Shown: positions 48,652 to 60,189 of the stretch, in pieces
How positions within the stretch are numbered: position 1 is the stretch's first letter
How the letters are laid out: every line of letters begins with the position of its first letter
NCBI GenBank assembly: GCA_019671005.1
Contig: CM033718.1
Span: 3,038,001 to 3,102,000 of the forward strand
Direction: 5' to 3'
DNA: 64,000 bases
Source of the DNA: Hibiscus mutabilis
Taxonomy: Eukaryota; Streptophyta; Magnoliopsida; Malvales; Malvaceae
The notes under the pieces: model-generated
What the model was told of the DNA's origin: nothing
The model's input: only the letters and a program-made list of their open reading frames with translations
Databases searched by the model: none
Translations under genes and position numbers: made by a program

Positions 48652-50789
48652 TCAACCCTTTAGCTTTCTACGAAGCTCTGGATTTGGTAACCATTCTTCG
48701 TATATTGGCTCTACCAGCCAATAATCTTGGTTCGGGATTGTGTTGAACCAAATTATGTATATATTTTCCATAGTCTCTAGTTTATAACACTCATCTGTAA
48801 ACATGTAAGGGTCGAGACGATAATGCAAACATGCAGCTAATGTGTTAGAGAAGGGGTATCTAAATGCTTGAAATGCACCACAATCACACCATCTCCGATT
48901 AAGGTTTACGATGAACATTCTTTGCTCACCTCGGACCATAGCTTCGACAGAAAATTCAAAACCATGTGGGTTGAATGTTTTGACTCGCATAAAGGTGGAA
49001 ACCGCTTGAAGTTTGATCATTCTACCCTACAGGGTTTGAGACCAATTTTGTCTGTTGTTTATCCGGGCATTAACTTCCTGCTCTTTGTCAGACCACACTT
49101 TACCCAATCTGAAGTAAGTTTCCCACACAATACTTGCAATTGGGAAATGGCGAGTTCCTTTAAACACCGAGTTTATAGCCTCAGCAAGGTTAGTTTTCAT
49201 ATGGCCATAACGCCGACTTTCATCATAGGCTTGTGACCATCTTTCTCTGGGGATATCATTTGCAAAATTAAATACATTTACACCGTGCCGCTTCAACCTT
49301 CTTATCCTTGCGTCAAATTTTGGTTGAACTAGTTCATACCCTATTTAAAAAAATAAGTTAAATAAATCAACATGACCAGCTCACCAAAAATTACTAATTT
49401 TAATAAACAACTAATAACAACTTATCCGCGCCTAAAATCTCTTTCTGAATCTGATTGTTTCCAAAATGCGTATTCGTATTTGTCGTAATATTCCATACAC
49501 AGTATGCTGGATATAGAGGTGGAGGTTTCCATAAACTCTCCCGTCTGTCGATTATTGATAAGAGCGTAGTCTCTCTATAAGAAATCACGAAAATACCATC
49601 TTATTTTACTACATGGTTGCGTAAATGCTTCAAACTGAATTCCCATCCATTCGCGTCTTTCTTTTCAACTATGATAAAGGCAATTGAGAATATATTACTG
49701 TCTCAATCTTGTGCAACAGCCACAAGTAATATATGACCGAACTTCCCATACAACCAGGTACCATCCACTTGAATCATGCGTTTGCAGAATGAGAACCCTT
49801 CAATGCACACATTGAATGCCCAAAATAACTTACTAAATATCCTTTTAGCAGGAATTAGTTCGCCTTGTAAGTTGCACGCCAGTTTTGTCTCGTATTATAC
49901 TATGGTTCCCGAGATGAATATTTGCATTGCTCGTAAAAGAGCTGATAGCTCATTATATGGTTTATCCCAATCACCATACACATGTGTCATCCATTTCTGC
50001 TTTGCCATTCATGCTTTGTAGTAAGATGGAATATATCCAAGCTGAGTCCGGATGGATGCTACTAACACTGCAATCAAAATTCTTGGTTCATTTTCAACCA
50101 TTAACCTGGTGTAAGCAAATATTAGATCATAGTCTAAATTAATATGGTCATGTGATAAAGTTATATTTGAACAGCTGTGCTGCTCAATGAACCATGACAC
50201 CTCTCATATCCGACTCATCTTCTTGTATGAAATTCTTACCCACCAAGGACAATTGCTATTCCAATTAATACACCTCACACAGTAGGTTTGAGAATTAGAC
50301 TCAACAACATAAAATGACGTATGGAGTTTGATGTAGTGCTCTTAAACTGCCAGCTGCTTTTGTTTCGAATTGAGCCTTCAGCATCAATTCCCCAAAGTTC
50401 AAAGATGATGAAGAACCAAATACGTGGGCTTGATGTTCCGGATCTCGTATTGCAGTATAGTCCACCTCATACATGTTGGTTGGGGGTTCATAGGCTGGAT
50501 AAATGGGTTTCGGTTGCTAGGGCTCTGGTTCAACGCAACCCCAAATAGGCTGCTCATTTCCTAACCCAAGCCTAGCAACAACCTTGACCCAAAAATCATC
50601 TTCAACATTTAGACCATTACCCTGAGACGTATCTGTCATACCAGCCTCAACATCATCAGCATCGAGTAAGTGCACGTCATCATCTTCCGTAGTAAGCACA
50701 ATATTTTCTTCATTCTCACTGAAATCATCAAGCGATTCGCCCTAACGACCAACTATGGGTTTAGTGTCACAATATGTTGATGAACTCAT
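48652..50789 (-). pseudogene. mudrA: MULE transposase (mudrA-type), broken
   Basis: Starting MSSSTYCDTKPIVG at 50789 just inside the right TIR, the frame includes an acidic N-terminal part and LVASIRTQLGYIPSYYKAW. The catalytic core follows with IQVDGTWLYGKFG, whose Asp is the first DDE residue, near 49766. Then come SIAFIIVEKKDANGWEFSL, RRYGHMKTNLAEAINSVFKG and a SWIM-type zinc region (RWCDCGAFQAF, PFSNTLAACLHY). The CxC pair of SWIM is kept, but the usual PCSH is PFSN, so two zinc ligands are lost. Stops occur at several points, including the TAG after IVGR. The last part lies at 34788-34964 beyond the nested LTR. Confidence 0.88.
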
Positions 50790-50888
50790 TCTATGTAAAT
50801 ATTCAAAAAAATCATAAACAAAGATTAAAATTTGGTTTTCTCATTAAACTTTTAAAAATAATAAACGGCAAATGAATTACAATTCCAA

Positions 50889-51588
50889 AAATATAAAAAC
50901 TTATCGAATTCGATGAGAAACCGTATAAATGTACTATAAAGACTTCAACAATAAAAAAAGTATTTATCATTCGAATATATCTTCAATCACACAAAAAAAA
51001 TTACAATCCTCTATAATTAAAAAACAACAAATTAATTAGAAAAAATAAATCGCTTACTTACTTCTGAGAAACCGAGAAAATCTATAGAAAAATATACTTC
51101 AACAATCTTCATCATCTTCGAATATATCTTCAAAAACTATCACCCAAATTTTCAACTCAAACTCTCTCAAATATACTGCAATTCTAAAACTCTCAAAATT
51201 TTCTCTTCTCAAACACTCATAATCTTCTTCTTTATATCCTACATATATATACAAAATATGTACAAAAAAATTTGAGTTGGCTGACCAGCTTTCACGTGAA
51301 AGCTGGTCTGTGCATGCATGCAGGGCTGGCGTATACAACACATCGCCACCTTCAAATTGTCTGTGCATGCATGCATGGCAGTGGCTCGGGGCAGGCCTGG
51401 CCAGCTGAGCCAAACGGCTATCTCTCTTGCACCTTACCATGTGCAGATGGCGAGGTCCTACAACGCCAGGAGCAGGTGGTGTGGTCATGCTGATCACCAT
51501 AGTTTTTGGCCTATTTTTCCAATTTTCGGTAGAACAACCCTAAAACCCTAAATAAAAATTCAAAGTGAATTATTCCACTAATTTTGCC
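50889..51588 (-). repeat. Right terminal inverted repeat of the MULE
   Basis: Reverse complement of 31318-32048 with scattered changes and one larger difference in the GC-rich part near 31506-31560. It probably contains the promoter and leader of the transposase gene (TATATATATA at 51243-51252). Confidence 0.88.
51283..51308. repeat. Perfect 26-bp palindrome in the right TIR
   Basis: GACCAGCTTTC, then ACGT, then GAAAGCTGGTC form an exact palindrome, with CACGTG at its centre. In the left TIR only the right half survives (cgtgaaagctggtc near 31620). It could be a protein-binding site or a hairpin. Its role is unknown. Confidence 0.85.
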
Positions 51589-51644
51589 GACGATGACATT
51601 TCATTTTATTATTCGCCAAAATTCGAACTACTATTTTTAAACTT

Positions 51645-51915
51645 ATGGTTTATTTTTATAAACCAACACGGTAAATAAAAATTTCCTACAAACGTATTAG
51701 TTTTAGAGTTTAGAGAATTATTTTAAGTTTAGGGGTTTAAAATTTATAGTTTATAGTTAGAATTTAGAATTTTTAGTTTAGAGTTTAGAATAATATGGTT
51801 ACAATTTTTTGTTTTAACCTATAAACTCTAAATTAAATTTGTAGACTTTCAAACTAAGACGCTTGTGAAATTTTTTTATTTTTGTATCGGTGTATCAAAT
51901 ATTTATTCTTAACTT
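51645..51915. mobile_element. Degenerate MITE with telomere-like interior
   Basis: The interior has ttttagagtttagagaatta and ataaactctaaattaaattt style units in both orientations. The edges (taaccaacacggtaaataaa-like and its rough inverse near atttttgtatcggtgtatc) resemble the ends of the MITEs at 23339 and 58812. It is too worn to define target sites. Confidence 0.4.
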
Positions 51916-52049
51916 ATCAAGTTTTAACTTTTTTATTTACTTGAAAAACTTTTAAATTTTTATTTACTTGAAAAAAACTTCTATTTTTTTATTCATTTTG
52001 ATTGAACCGAGCTGTATAACGATATTCAATTCTGTAGGTGTATTTTTTG

Positions 52050-52550
52050 GGTATTTTGTTCGTTTTTGTTCTTACAAAGTTAAGTAAAGAGTATACACAA
52101 AAAAGTAGGTTCGCTTATAAACAAACAATTTTAAATAATAGTTTCTTTGGTTCGTTTATGTTCATAACAAATTTTGTTTATAAACTTATTTATCTAAATT
52201 TAATATTTTCATATAAAATATATTTAAAAATATTCATATTTGTTTATTTATAATATAACTATTAATAATTATATTTGATTATATTATATTTTAAAATATA
52301 AGAATTATGTTCATTATGGTTTGTTTGTTTGTTTTTATTATTCAAGAATAATTTTTTTTACTTGTTCGTGCACATGTTCAGTTACATGTTCATATTATAT
52401 TCGTGAACATGTTAAATGAATATGTTTATAAAATTTTAAACAAAAATGTTCGCAAACATTAAATTGACAAACATGAATATAGATAATTTTTAAATAAGTG
52501 AATATGTATACAATTGTAAAGTTTTAACGAACACAACCGAATACGAGCAA
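52050..52550. repeat. ttcgttt-rich degenerate repeat
   Basis: Variants of gtttgtttgttttt, acttgttcgtgcacatgttc and atgttcgcaaacatt recall the insert at 11190-11703. No terminal repeats or coding frame are clear. Confidence 0.45.
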
Positions 52551-52558
52551 ACTTAAAA

Positions 52559-53449
52559 GACTTATATATCATATTAGTACCTAAAGTATATTAACTTTTT
52601 CATTTTGGTACCTAAAGTATTTTTGGTCAAAATAAGTACCTAAAGTATACTTTTTGGTTAAATTAGGTACCTAAAGTATACTTTTTGGTCAAAATAGGTA
52701 CCTAAAGTATTTTTTCGTCAAAGTAAGTACCTAAAGTAAATTTTTTGGTCAAAATAAGTACCTAAGGTATATTTTTCTTTAAAATAGGCACATAATGTAT
52801 TTTTTAATTAGGGTAATTATTTTATACACAAGCGCCTTGTGGAAACTTTTTTACACAAGCGCCTTAGTTTTAGGGGTTAGGAACTTTGTTTAGGGTTTAA
52901 AGTTTAGGGGTTTAAGTTTAGTAGTTTTGAATTTAGGGTTGTTGATAGAACTTTGGGTTTAAGGTTAAAATTTAGGATTTATAGGTTAAAACCTAAATCT
53001 CTACCCATATTACCCTAAAAACCTAAACTCTAACCCTAAATCCTAAATTCTAATCATGAACCCTAAATTCTAATCCCATACACCCTAAACCCTATAATTG
53101 TGGCGCTCGTAGAAATAAAAAGTTTCAACCGCAAGTGTATAGGATAATAATCCTTTTAATTAATGTCACATGACAATTTTTAGGAACCTATATAAAAAAT
53201 ATGAATACTTTAAGTACCTATTGTGACCTAAAAAATAATTTAGATACCTATTTTGACCAAAAAATATACTTTAGATACTTACTTTGACGAAAAAATAGTT
53301 TAGGTACCTATTTTGACCAAAAAGTATACTTTAGGTACCTAGTTTAACCAAAAAATATACTTTAGGTACTTATAGTGACCAAAAAATACTTTAGTTACCA
53401 AAATAAAAAAAAGTTGGTATACTTTAGGTACTAATATGATATATAAGCC
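52559..53449. mobile_element. Fold-back element with tandem repeats in both arms
   Basis: The left arm has about seven tandem units of roughly 30-40 bases (taggtacctaaagtatac, then tttttggtcaaaa). The right arm has the same units in reverse complement, and the arms pair over about 250 bases. The ends are gacttatatatcatattag and its inverse. The flanks aacttaaaa (52550-52558) and gacttaaaa (53450-53458) match at eight of nine bases. A MITE (52811-53153) is inserted at the middle, near the hairpin loop. Confidence 0.85.
52811..53153. mobile_element. MITE with telomere-like interior, nested, perfect 9-bp target duplication
   Basis: The ends gggtaattattttatacaca and gtgtataggataataatcc are inverted copies. 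The target duplication ttttaatta is perfect (52802-52810 and 53154-53162). The interior switches from G-rich-strand telomere-like units (tttaggggtttaag) to C-rich ones (accctaaaaacctaaactc), so the telomere-like tract is itself inverted. Confidence 0.85.
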
Positions 53450-53539
53450 GACTTAAAATAAATAAAAACTTATTTGATCAAATTCAATTCATTTACAACC
53501 CTATTTGGATTTAAAATACGCACTGTCTAACAAGATCTT

Positions 53540-53825
53540 GTTAAAGTTCTTAACAAACACGACCGAATATGAGCTGTTTGGAATTTTGGAAGCATGCATT
53601 TTGTTCTCAGCTTCAAAGTGGCTGGGAAAATCCCCAGTTGGCTCCTACTAATTTCAGAGAAATTGTTAAAAGGTGTAAGGAGTACTGCGTGAGAAACAAT
53701 TGGAAACTTAGATTTGATCATAGAGAGAGCAACCATGATTCTCACGTACTAGCTACACAAGGTCTACATAGAAGTATGGACTTCATATGGGTTGCAATGT
53801 TGATAGTGATGGTTTGGTTGTAAAT
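53540..53825 (+). pseudogene. Possible LINE RNase H C-terminal fragment
   Basis: The translation FREIVKRCKEYCVRNNWKL followed by RFDHRESNHDSHVLATQGL resembles the end of plant LINE RNase H domains (pattern W-x-V-x-F-x-H-V-x-R-E-x-N-x-x-A-D-x-L-A), with the A-D step altered. It is short and isolated. It is probably transposon debris, with low certainty. Confidence 0.35.
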
Positions 53826-55264
53826 CAATAAGTGAATTAAGTCGTAGTTGGTGTGTTGTTTAAGATGAATAAATCGGGACACTCTTTTCCTTTTGACACC
53901 ATATTACAATATGATTAGTAAAGAATTTTTAACGAGACTCTATTTTTTTTAAAAAAAAAATCTTGTCAAAGTTAGTAAAAATTGAAGTGTGGACTTTGTA
54001 AAGGTTAATTTTGCATTTAGAGCATGTTTGAGAGCAAAATGCCACAAAATTATTTTTTTCTTTTTAAAATATGTATGATAAAATGTGTAATATTATCGGT
54101 TATAAGACTTATAACCTCTCATTTTCTTTTTAATGGGAGATAAATACACTCTACTTTTTTTTTGACATTCCTCCCATCTTTTTTGTGTAGAGTTTTACCC
54201 CTTGATTTAATAAAAATTGTCAATTTTAGTCCCTCCCAAGTATAAACAATTTACTTTAAGGTTTTTTAAAAATATTTTTTGATTTAACACTCGAGCCTTT
54301 TATGATTTTATTTCGACGCCTACACCAAATTTCTCACTTTGCCCAAAATGTCTTATGAACCACCAATTATAGTCTTCACAAGTTGTGTTTGCTTATTGTA
54401 ATAGAAAGAATAAATATTAAAAGTACTCTTCATCTTTATATCTCTATTTATTTTTATATATTTTTAACTATGTTATATTGAAACTACTCGTTAAATTATC
54501 TCCTTATTTTGATTAATGAAAGTTATTGTCATCTCCTAAAAAATTATCTAAATAAAGCAATAAAGCAAATCATCTCTATGTATTTCATTCAATTCACACG
54601 CATTTAAATTCCCGATCTTCGCCAATAATCTCTAAAACAAGTGGTTAAGGCTCTTAGTTGATACCCTCTCATTTCTTTAAGTTATGGGTTAAATACTCAT
54701 TACGAGCAAATTTTCCCTTCTCTTCTTCTAAATAAAAATTATTCAATGTATTAATTAAAAGTAATACCCAATCCGCTTAGGATAACAAAATTTAATGACT
54801 AGTGAAATTACCGTAGCTTAACATTGAATCATATTATAGCTGTTAATCGAGTAGGTGGTTGTACGGACTAATTCATTTTACTATGATTATGATAGAGCTG
54901 TTCATCTTACTTCTTGCATATACACCTAATTTCTAAGCAAAATTAATTTGATACCAAATTGCATGAATTGTTTTAGCGGAGAAGCCATTTTTTCATGTTG
55001 TCACATTCAATTATAAATCTTAAAACAATAAAAATATAATTTTATTATATATTAATTTATAGGTTAGCATGGGCAGAGCCACATATATATATATTTTTAA
55101 AATTCTTTTTATATATAATTTGTATATAAAATAAATTAAAAATATATAAAATGACATCCCTTTTATAAATAAAATAACATCATTTTATAAATAATTAATT
55201 CTCCTCAAATACCGTTAAATAATATAACACTCCTTAAAAAAAATTCCTGATTCTGCCCTGTAAG
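53826..55264. other. Intergenic, no gene seen
   Basis: AT-rich sequence. Near 54630-54720 the phrase acaagtggttaaggctctta, followed by a worn B-box-like gggttaaatactc, resembles the SINE-like sequences listed elsewhere. Otherwise nothing is recognised. Confidence 0.5.
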
Positions 55265-55395
55265 TTAAGATCAACTTACGCACAATGTAAAACTCATAGC
55301 TTTACACGTTTTTTTTAGATTATTGGATGAGTGAAATGGATGACGAGATTAACAATAGAATATGTAAAGACTTTTTTCATTGAAACCACTCGTTG
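55265..55395. mobile_element. Half copy of the MITE found at 59378-59625
   Basis: It contains ctttacacgttttttttaga, then gagtgaaatggatgacgaga and ttaacaatagaatatg. This parallels ttacacgttttgggatcgtt, then gttaaatggatggctaggat, in the fuller element. Confidence 0.5.
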
Positions 55396-55439
55396 AGTTG
55401 TGCTTATGTATATTTGATTTTTTTGGTTTCTCTCCTGGT

Positions 55440-55620
55440 TCTCCAGAGTTTTGCTCTGACTAATCTGGACAGGCTCGTATCGTACACCTAATTTTAGTGG
55501 GTGATTCTCTCAGCGAAAATTTTCCGTATATACAAAACCTCAAACTCAAAACTTGCTTAAAAAGTTATTTACCACTTGAACTAATCTTACTTACGAATAC
55601 TTGATTTTAAATTAAATGTC
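55440..55620 (-). mobile_element. SINE-like tRNA-derived repeat, second copy
   Basis: Minus-strand reading starts gattagttcaagtggtaaat (box A-like) and then ttttgagtttgaggttttgt (box B-like). It continues with cggaaaattttcgctgagag and ends near gagaaccaggag. It matches the unit at 10590-10790. Confidence 0.55.
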
Positions 55621-55926
55621 AAGGCAAATAGATGATCAATGGACTGACCATCCACTTTTCTTAACTTTATTAAGAAAATATAATTTAATTACAGACTTTA
55701 AAGAAACTAAAAAAAGTTGAAAAATATTAAACTCGATGTATAGAATAAAAATATAATAAAGACTAAAATAAGGGAAAATACTAAATTCAAGAACTAATAA
55801 TTACTTGATTATAAAAACCGGAAACCAACCCGTCACCAAAGACGTTATAAGTTTGATATCTGTATTTTCACAATAAATGTTCACTTCACCTTTTTCGTTT
55901 CCTCACTTGTTTTCATTCGGTCTTCA

Positions 55927-57042
55927 ATGGGGCGGATACCTATTCTGAGGGACATCATCGGAATCTTCAAAGACAAAGCTTCTCAAAGCAAAGCGGCTTT
56001 GCTTTCCGATCCCAAAACCCTTTCCCTCCACTTAGCCTTACTGAGAGCCACGACCCACGACCCTTTCACTCCACCTGACCCAAGGCACTTGGACGCTTTA
56101 CTTGCCTCCGGTCATACCTCACGCGCCACCGTTTCCACCGTCGTCGAGGCCCTCATGGACCGTCTCCAGACCACCTGTGATGCCTCCGTTGCTGTCAAGT
56201 GCCTCATCACCGCTCATCACATCGTTAAACGTGGCAGCTTCATCCTTCAAGATCAGCTCTCTGTTTACCCTTCCAATGGTGGCCGAAACTACCTTAAACT
56301 TTCCGGCTTCAGAGATAACACGACGTCGTTAACCTGGGAACTTTCCTCTTGGGTTCGGTGGTATGTAACACGTTTTCCTTCATTAGTTGTTTTCCGATAT
56401 CAAATTTAGAGCAAATATTCAAAGAAAACAATTTGCAGGTATGCTTTATACCTTGAAAATCTGTTGCAAACGTCAAGGATTCTGGGGTTCTTTCTAAGTT
56501 CAAATTCAAGCAGTTTAAATAAAGACGAAGAGCAAGAAGAGAAAGTATCGTCGCTTATAAATAGCCAATTGCTTAAAGAGATACTCTCTCTGGGGAATTT
56601 GATCGAACAGATTTCGAGAATGCCCGATTCTTCATATGCCAACGGTAACTTATTGGTGGAAGAGGTTGTGGGATTGGTGGGTGAGGATTATTTGTCATCT
56701 ATCAACGAGGTTTCAATCCGACTCGGCGAGTTCAAAGAGAGACTGAGTTGTTTGAGCTCTTTTGACTCGGTTGAGTTGGTTCTTGCCCTGAAGAAACTGG
56801 AAGATTGTAAAGAGAGATTGTCCGCACTTTCGCAGATGAAGAACGTGTTGTTCGAAACAGTTTGGCATTCGATAAGTGAAGCGAAGGATCAGATTGGGAA
56901 CGATGAAGTGTACGGAGGAGAAGGAAGGTTGTCGAGTGTGGGGAACAGCAAGAACAGGGTTAGCGAGTCGTCTCGGTATGGGGAACGAGTTCTGAAGCTT
57001 GCTGACTCAGTTAAGTTCTCTTCGATAAGGTTTTCTTTCTAA
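55927..57042 (+). CDS. ANTH-domain clathrin assembly protein, two exons
   Basis: Exons 55927-56360 and 56439-57042 (78-base GT-AG intron) encode 345 residues. The N-terminal ANTH region includes LRATTHDPFTPPDPRHLDAL (the phosphoinositide-binding ATxH motif area), then VSTVVEALMDRL and AVKCLITAHHIVKRGSFILQ. The intron falls within the WVRWYALYL segment typical of this family. The remainder is helical, with SLGNLIEQISRMPDSSYANG. It resembles the putative clathrin assembly protein At4g40080 in size and order. Such proteins bind PtdIns(4,5)P2 and clathrin or SNAREs during endocytosis. The start ATG gives the conserved MGRIPILRDIIGIFKDKAS opening. Confidence 0.9.
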
Positions 57043-57625
57043 GCTTCAACATTAATGTTTACATGCAATATATATAAATATATTTTTTTTATTAAAAATA
57101 GCATGTACGAATAGTTATTTAACCCTGATTTTTTTAGAATAATTTAACCATCAATATTTTATTTTAAGTCAAAATAATTCTTTTGCGGATGAAAATTATT
57201 AGAAAACTAACAATAAACTATTTGAAATTACTTTACATAATGATAAGTCAGCAAAAAATTATTTTATATTTTATATAATTTTATAAAATTATTTTTTGAT
57301 TGATGTAGCTTTTCTTCAAGTCAACACATCTATTTATATGATATTGTCATGCCAGCGTTCATTGTTATATAGGTTTTTTTTTGTCATTTCAAGCTATTTA
57401 CCGTTAATTGACTAACAGTTTTCATTCGCAAAATGACATTTTAACCTAAAATAAAACATTGAAAATTGAATTGTTCCAAAACAAAAAATATATGTCAAAA
57501 TAACTATTCAGTTAAACGTTTGACGCGTTTTTTTTTTTACTTTATGCCTACTTATAAATGTAAAGCTATTGTTATTTGAATATTGTTTTTGGATTGGACA
57601 ACGAATAAAATGTCAAATATTTGTT

Positions 57626-57712
57626 AGATTAATAAATTAGTTTGATATAAAATTTTGATATTGTTGATCAGATTGATAAATTAGTTTGATATAAAATTTT
57701 GATATTGTTGAA
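57626..57712. repeat. Two-copy tandem duplication
   Basis: The unit gattgataaattagtttgat plus ataaaattttgatattgtt is present twice in tandem with minor change. Each copy is about 43-48 bases. Confidence 0.85.
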
Positions 57713-58349
57713 CCAATATTTGTATTGTGTTTCCAATTAACCAATCGCAAAGAAGCAGCAAGTTGGAACCTATTTTTTCATTTGATGTGTTGGCCAAAAG
57801 GTGAAATGTGCTGAAATGCACAAACTTCATTTTCAACAAAAGCTAAACACATGGTGTTCTCAAGTCGTCTGAGTGTTCACATTTGTACCGATCCACTTAC
57901 GAGATTTTGGAAGATGAAAAATGTAAAAAAAAAATAATACAATATTTAAATAGGAAAATTTTGATACATAAATAGTAAAGTAAAACCGATTAAATTTATA
58001 ATTTAGAGACTAGTTTAAGAATTAAAAAAATCAAAAATTTAAAAAATTATATTAAATTCATTAGTGAATTTAAACCCATGAATATAATATAATTTTGAAT
58101 TATGTTCGTTTAAATTTATTAAATAAATTTAATATAATTTTAAAATTTTAATTTTAAATCGTACACCAACTATGATTTAAAAAATATATAAAATATTGTT
58201 AATTTTAACTTAATTATTAAATTTATTTAATTAAGTTAAATATTAGTATGTATCATAAATGTATTATGTTCGAGTCTCCTAAAATCCCTTTTACTTTTGT
58301 TTTCTAGGCATATAACACATTATTACATTTTGTATTTTATATTATAAAA

Positions 58350-58455
58350 CCATGCTTTGTCCAGTGGTAGATGCATGCCACTACCACCCAGGGTACCCTT
58401 GTTTGAATCCACGTAAGGCTAATTTCTTAGCTTTCATTTTTTTTTTTTTTTCCAA
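58350..58455 (+). mobile_element. SINE-like tRNA-derived sequence with T-rich tail
   Basis: A box-A-like gtccagtggtagatgcatg is followed about 35 bases later by a B-box-like gtttgaatccacg, then a poly-T run. There is no intact acceptor stem, so it is not a functional tRNA gene. Confidence 0.5.
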
Positions 58456-58811
58456 TCAGGTGATACGTGTCACTTGATTGAAAGATAAAATATATTTATT
58501 AAATTAAATAAAAATGGCTAAAATCTGCACATAATTGAATAATTTAATTATTTTATTAAATTAAAATTATGACCAAATTAATAAATTGTGTAAATAGTTG
58601 AGACCAAAAGTGTAATTATACCAGTTTTATTTAACAATCACATCAGTTTTTCTATTTTTTTAACGTTAGGTGGCTTAATTGAAACTACTTAAATAATTGC
58701 GTGATAAATTTGCCAAAATTAAAAGTATAATAGTAAAATTGACACCAACCCTATAATTAATTGGTCATCTATGTAGTTTACCCTAAAATTAATAAACTTA
58801 TGTAAATAAAA

Positions 58812-59027
58812 GATAAAAAGTTTGATACACAGTCCGTGTAAACAAGCGTTTACATGTGCTTTTTAATTTTAGGGGTTAGGGGTTTAAGTTGTAGGGTTTA
58901 GAATTTAAGGTTAGTGTTTAGAATTTAGGGTATTAGGGTTATGAATTTAGAATTTGTGTTTTATAAGGTAAAAACACAGGCTTGTGTAAAATTAATTTTA
59001 CACAGCCTGTTTATCAAAGTTTTAACC
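58812..59027. mobile_element. MITE with telomere-like interior, second copy
   Basis: The ends gataaaaagtttgatacaca and cctgtttatcaaagttttaa are inverted copies and match those at 23339-23492. The eight bases aaataaaa flank both sides (58804-58811 and 59028-59035). The interior is G-rich-strand telomere-like (ttttaggggttaggggttt, then gggtattagggttatg). Confidence 0.82.
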
Positions 59028-59377
59028 AAATAAAAATGTAAAATATTACGTTAAACATAAGGATGGACAAAACTCGACTCGAAAAAACGAATTATTTAAC
59101 TCTGAAAGAATCTGACTCGTTTTGACTTGACTCGTAATTTCATAAACTTGATTCGACTCAGAAAAAAAAACTCAAATAAAATTTGAGTTATAAAATGAAA
59201 ATTTGAATAACTTGAAATATTTAGTGATTAGTTTATCAATTTTTAAGATCAAGTCAATTCTCTCAATTATGTTTGATATATTATGTATATCACATGTAAA
59301 AGTATTAAAAAATATGTGTATATCGTATATGGATATAAAAAGCCGTTTAAGTTGTAATCAATATGTATTATAATATT

Positions 59378-59625
59378 GTAATTAGGAATAAGATCCAGTT
59401 ACACTGTGTAAGAGTTTTTAACTTTTACACGTTTTGGGATCGTTGGATGGGTTAAATGGATGGCTAGGATTAACAATGGATTATGTGAAGATTATCGCTT
59501 GAAAAAAAAAGTAAAGAGTTAATCTCAACCATCCATTTCACACATCTAACGATCCCAAAATCGTGTAAAACCATGAGTTTTACTTTTATGTACAAGTGAA
59601 TCCTATCTCTTGTGAATAATTACAA
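59378..59625. mobile_element. MITE-like inverted-repeat element
   Basis: The left part (aataagatccagttacac, ttacacgttttgggatcgtt, ggttaaatggatgg) pairs with the right part (ccatccatttcacacatcta, acgatcccaaaatcgtgtaa, gtgaatcctatct). A loop of about 50 bases includes an A9 run. A half copy lies at 55265-55395. Confidence 0.75.
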
Positions 59626-59954
59626 TTAAATTTGTACAAAAACTTAAAAATTCGACTCGATTTAAAAATAAATTCAAATAAAGTTTGAATAGTAAAATAC
59701 TACTCGACTCGATCGAACGTCCAAACCTAGTTAAACATTTAATCAATATATTAGAACAAAATGAGTCATTATCTATTTGTTGTTTATTTATTTACCCTTT
59801 ATGTCTCGATTAAATTGTCACATATTATCTTTTCACATAGTATTAGGAAGAAATAAATTTTTGGTAAAAAATATAATGTAAAGATATTTAAATTACAATT
59901 TTATCCTTGAAAGGTTAACTTTTATTATTTTATGAACAATTTCTACTTAAAAGA

Positions 59955-60050
59955 AGGGAATGGTAATTTTGTTCTTACTAGATCTTGAACTCACAACCTA
60001 AAAAATGGGATGGTGTCCATCGATAATTTTAACCACTTGCTATTGTTGAC
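59955..60050 (-). mobile_element. SINE-like repeat, reversed
   Basis: Minus-strand reading gives caatagcaagtggttaaaat and later ttgtgagttcaagatctagt. This matches the order in the pieces at 23190 and 54630. Confidence 0.4.
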
Positions 60051-60189
60051 TAAAACTAAAACAAAGAGTAAAGAAATATGAATTCTAATAGTTGTTAATA
60101 TATTTTTAAAGTAATAATTAAGATAAAATAATTTTAAAATATAAAAATAACAAGTTTATTGGGACAAAAGGATATTTATTTATTTTTAG

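Larger units (their letters stand above)
31318..51588. mobile_element. Large Mutator-like element (MULE) carrying PMD and mudrA genes, with nested insertions
   Basis: The ends are long inverted repeats starting ggcaaaattar, about 700-730 bases each. A PMD gene reads inward from the left and a mudrA transposase from the right. The flanking nine bases (tacgacggc at 31309-31317, gacgatgac at 51589-51597) agree at six of nine positions, a decayed target duplication. Removing the copia LTR and the Athila element leaves roughly 6.6 kb. Both genes contain stops, so the element is dead. The convergent two-gene layout with promoters in the TIRs parallels maize MuDR, with PMD in the place of mudrB. Confidence 0.88.

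Noticed and set aside
58350..58430. Possible tRNA gene
   Set aside because: Box-like elements are present, but no acceptor stem or anticodon arm can be formed; a SINE-like origin is more likely.
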